Both the position numbers and the translations under genes were made by a program. From NCBI GenBank assembly GCA_023416455.1, contig JAEZHQ010000349.1, positions 1 through 7,817 of the forward strand: a stretch of DNA of 7,817 nucleotides. The letters run 5' to 3'. Positions 6,745-7,817 of this stretch are shown here, piece by piece. The notes beneath the pieces were generated by a model. That model worked only from the letters and a program-made list of their open reading frames with translations, was not told the DNA's origin and searched no databases. The stretch is from Pseudomonadota bacterium (GTDB lineage: Bacteria > Pseudomonadota > Alphaproteobacteria > Azospirillales > Azospirillaceae). Positions within the stretch are counted from its first letter, which is position 1; every line of letters begins with the position of its first letter.

Positions 6745-6758
6745 TGCGACGGGTCGCA
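6745..6758. promoter_or_regulatory. Operator-like perfect dyad TGCGAC-GG-GTCGCA
   Basis: Six-base arms with perfect dyad symmetry flank a 2-bp centre, 88 bp upstream of the monooxygenase start. The centre is too short for a stable RNA hairpin, so a protein-binding DNA site is the more natural reading. No regulator gene is present in the window to assign to it. Confidence 0.35.
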
Positions 6759-6802
6759 AAGGAGCGGGCGCGTGACCCGGCCTGCGCGGCGCGTACGTCC
6801 TC

Positions 6803-6837
6803 TTTGGTCGAATGGGGAGCTGGGAACTTCGGTCGAA
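6803..6837. repeat. Pair of near-identical dyads TTTGGTCGAA / TTCGGTCGAA
   Basis: CTTTGGTCGAA (6802-6812) and CTTCGGTCGAA (6827-6837) are direct copies with one mismatch and a 25-bp period. Each ten-base core is itself symmetrical (TTCG-GT-CGAA in the second, one mismatch in the first). They lie about 146-180 bp before the monooxygenase start, between it and the glyS terminator candidate. They may be a paired operator; no functional evidence is visible. Confidence 0.35.
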
Positions 6838-6859
6838 AAGGGACCCTCCCGCGGCCTCG

Positions 6860-6900
6860 TGCCGGCGGCGGCGGAAGGCTTCCCCCACCCGCCGCCGGCA
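6860..6900 (-). terminator. Candidate terminator hairpin after glyS
   Basis: TGCCGGCGGCGG (6860-6871) pairs perfectly with CCGCCGCCGGCA (6889-6900), a 12-bp stem, and the 17-nt loop holds a smaller GGAA/TTCC stem. It begins 23 nt after the glyS stop when read on the minus strand. There is no T-run, so it may be a 3'-end stabilising or Rho-assisted structure rather than a classical intrinsic terminator. Confidence 0.5.
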
Positions 6901-6923
6901 GAGCCGGACGGATCACCGCCGCA

Positions 6924-7817
6924 TCAGCCCTCGATGCGCGAGAAGTCGGCCACCCCGTTCAGGGTGGCGCGGATGCGGCTGAGCAGCGCCAGGCGGTTGG
7001 CGCGCAGGTCCGCCGACTCGGCGTTCACCGTCACCTTGTCGAAGAAGGCGTCGACCGGGCGGCGCAGGTTGGTCAGGACGGTCATGCACTCCACGAAGTT
7101 GCCCGCCTGCAACTCCGCCGTGGCCAGCGAGCCGAAGCCCTTGAGCGCCGAGGCCAGCGCCCGCTCCTCGTCCTGGGCGAAACGGTCGGAGTCGGGCTCC
7201 TGGTCGTAGGCGCGGCCGTCCTTCTTCTCCTCGATGCGCACGATGTTGCTGGCGCGCTTGTAGGCGGTCAGCAGGTTGGCGCCGTCGTCGGAGCCGATGA
7301 ACGCCTGCAACGCCGTCACGCGGGCGAGCAGCCGGACCAGATCGTCCTCGCCGCCGAGCGCGAACACCGCGTCCACCAGGTCGTGGCGCACGCCCTTCTC
7401 GCGCAGCACCACCTTCAGCCGGTCGGCGAAGAAGGCCAGAAGGTCGGCCGCGACCGCCTCCGTCGGGGCGAAGCCGTCGGCGCGATAGGCCGCGTGCGCC
7501 GCCCGGAAGACCGGCGTCAGGTTCACCCGCAGACCGTTCTCCAGGATCAGCCGGATGACGCCCAGCGCGGCGCGGCGCAGCGCGTAGGGATCCTTGGAGC
7601 CCGTGGGCTTCTCGTCGATGGCGAAGAAGCCGACCAACGTGTCGAGCTTGTCGGCCAGCGCGACCGAGACCGAAACCGGGGCGGTCGGGCAGTTGTCGGA
7701 GGGGCCGAGCGGTTTGTAATGCTCGGCAATCGCCTCGGCGACCACCGGGTTCTCGCCCTCGCCCAGCGCGTAGTAGCGGCCCATGATGCCCTGGACCTCG
7801 GGGAACTCGCCGACCAC
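6924..7817 (-). CDS. glyS: Glycyl-tRNA synthetase beta subunit, C-terminal part, runs off the right edge
   Basis: The last 297 codons of glyS are present, ending at TGA 6926-6924; the E. coli protein has 689 aa, so somewhat over half is outside. With the alpha subunit GlyQ it forms the bacterial alpha2-beta2 enzyme that charges tRNA-Gly in the cytoplasm, the beta chain carrying most tRNA contacts. Counting from the edge, visible conserved blocks are VQGIMGRYYA (8-17), EHYKPL (32-37), ALADKLDTLVGFFAI (53-67), GSKDPYALRRAALGVIR (73-89), KRASNI (187-192), VDAFFDKVTV (255-264) and LRANRLALL (271-279). The last hundred residues belong to the C-terminal anticodon-binding region. The frame is intact to the edge; the GTG at 7817-7815 is an internal Val, not a start. 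glyQ is expected upstream, beyond the window. The monooxygenase follows on the same strand 266 bp downstream, probably as a separate transcript. Confidence 0.97.
   Translation of the reverse strand: MVGEFPEVQGIMGRYYALGEGENPVVAEAIAEHYKPLGPSDNCPTAPVSVSVALADKLDTLVGFFAIDEKPTGSKDPYALRRAALGVIRLILENGLRVNLTPVFRAAHAAYRADGFAPTEAVAADLLAFFADRLKVVLREKGVRHDLVDAVFALGGEDDLVRLLARVTALQAFIGSDDGANLLTAYKRASNIVRIEEKKDGRAYDQEPDSDRFAQDEERALASALKGFGSLATAELQAGNFVECMTVLTNLRRPVDAFFDKVTVNAESADLRANRLALLSRIRATLNGVADFSRIEG

Noticed and set aside
6658..6888. An N-terminal extension of the monooxygenase by 77 residues
   Set aside because: The family begins a few residues before the GAGPVG strand, and GTG 6657 has a strong ribosome site. 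The extension overlaps operator-like repeats and the glyS terminator candidate.
5077..7209. A 710-codon open frame on the plus strand over the monooxygenase and the end of glyS
   Set aside because: It crosses two well-supported genes and an intergenic gap with no domain signature; it is another antisense artefact of high GC.
1..7817. A novel defence, mobile or biosynthetic system
   Set aside because: All coding space is accounted for by five known families, four of them housekeeping. There are no transposase, integrase, toxin-antitoxin, CRISPR or phage signatures, and no gap exceeds 300 bp.

Overview
The window is a gene-dense, GC-rich stretch of bacterial chromosome. The protein families, strong G/C preference at third codon positions and bacterial alpha2-beta2-type glycyl-tRNA synthetase fit an alphaproteobacterium of the Rhodospirillales/Azospirillum kind. 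That placement is an inference from composition and protein similarity remembered from the families, not from a search. I see no tRNA, rRNA, CRISPR array, insertion sequence, integrase or attachment site, and no new multi-gene system. The genes are ordinary chromosomal ones.

Layout from left to right: (1) 1-131, minus strand, the start of a cold-shock-domain protein that runs off the left edge; (2) 318-2519, minus, a complete RecD2-type (RecD/TraA family) DNA helicase of 733 aa; (3) 2774-4945, plus, a complete malate synthase G (glcB) of 723 aa, divergent from recD2 across a 254-bp gap; (4) 5000-5037, a strong hairpin between the convergent ends of glcB and the next gene; (5) 5050-6657, minus, a 535-aa class A FAD-dependent aromatic-hydroxylase-type monooxygenase starting at GTG; (6) 6924-7817, minus, the last 297 codons of glyS, the beta subunit of glycyl-tRNA synthetase, running off the right edge.

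The genes do not form one pathway. Malate synthase G is the second enzyme of the glyoxylate bypass; glyS is translation; recD2 is DNA repair; the cold-shock protein is RNA chaperoning. The monooxygenase is the only accessory-looking gene: it stands alone between two housekeeping genes, with no regulator, reductase or ring-cleavage partner in view, and its 266-bp upstream region holds several operator-like dyads and repeats. No intergenic gap exceeds 300 bp: the gaps are 132-317, 2520-2773, 4946-5049 and 6658-6923, and what each holds is listed below.
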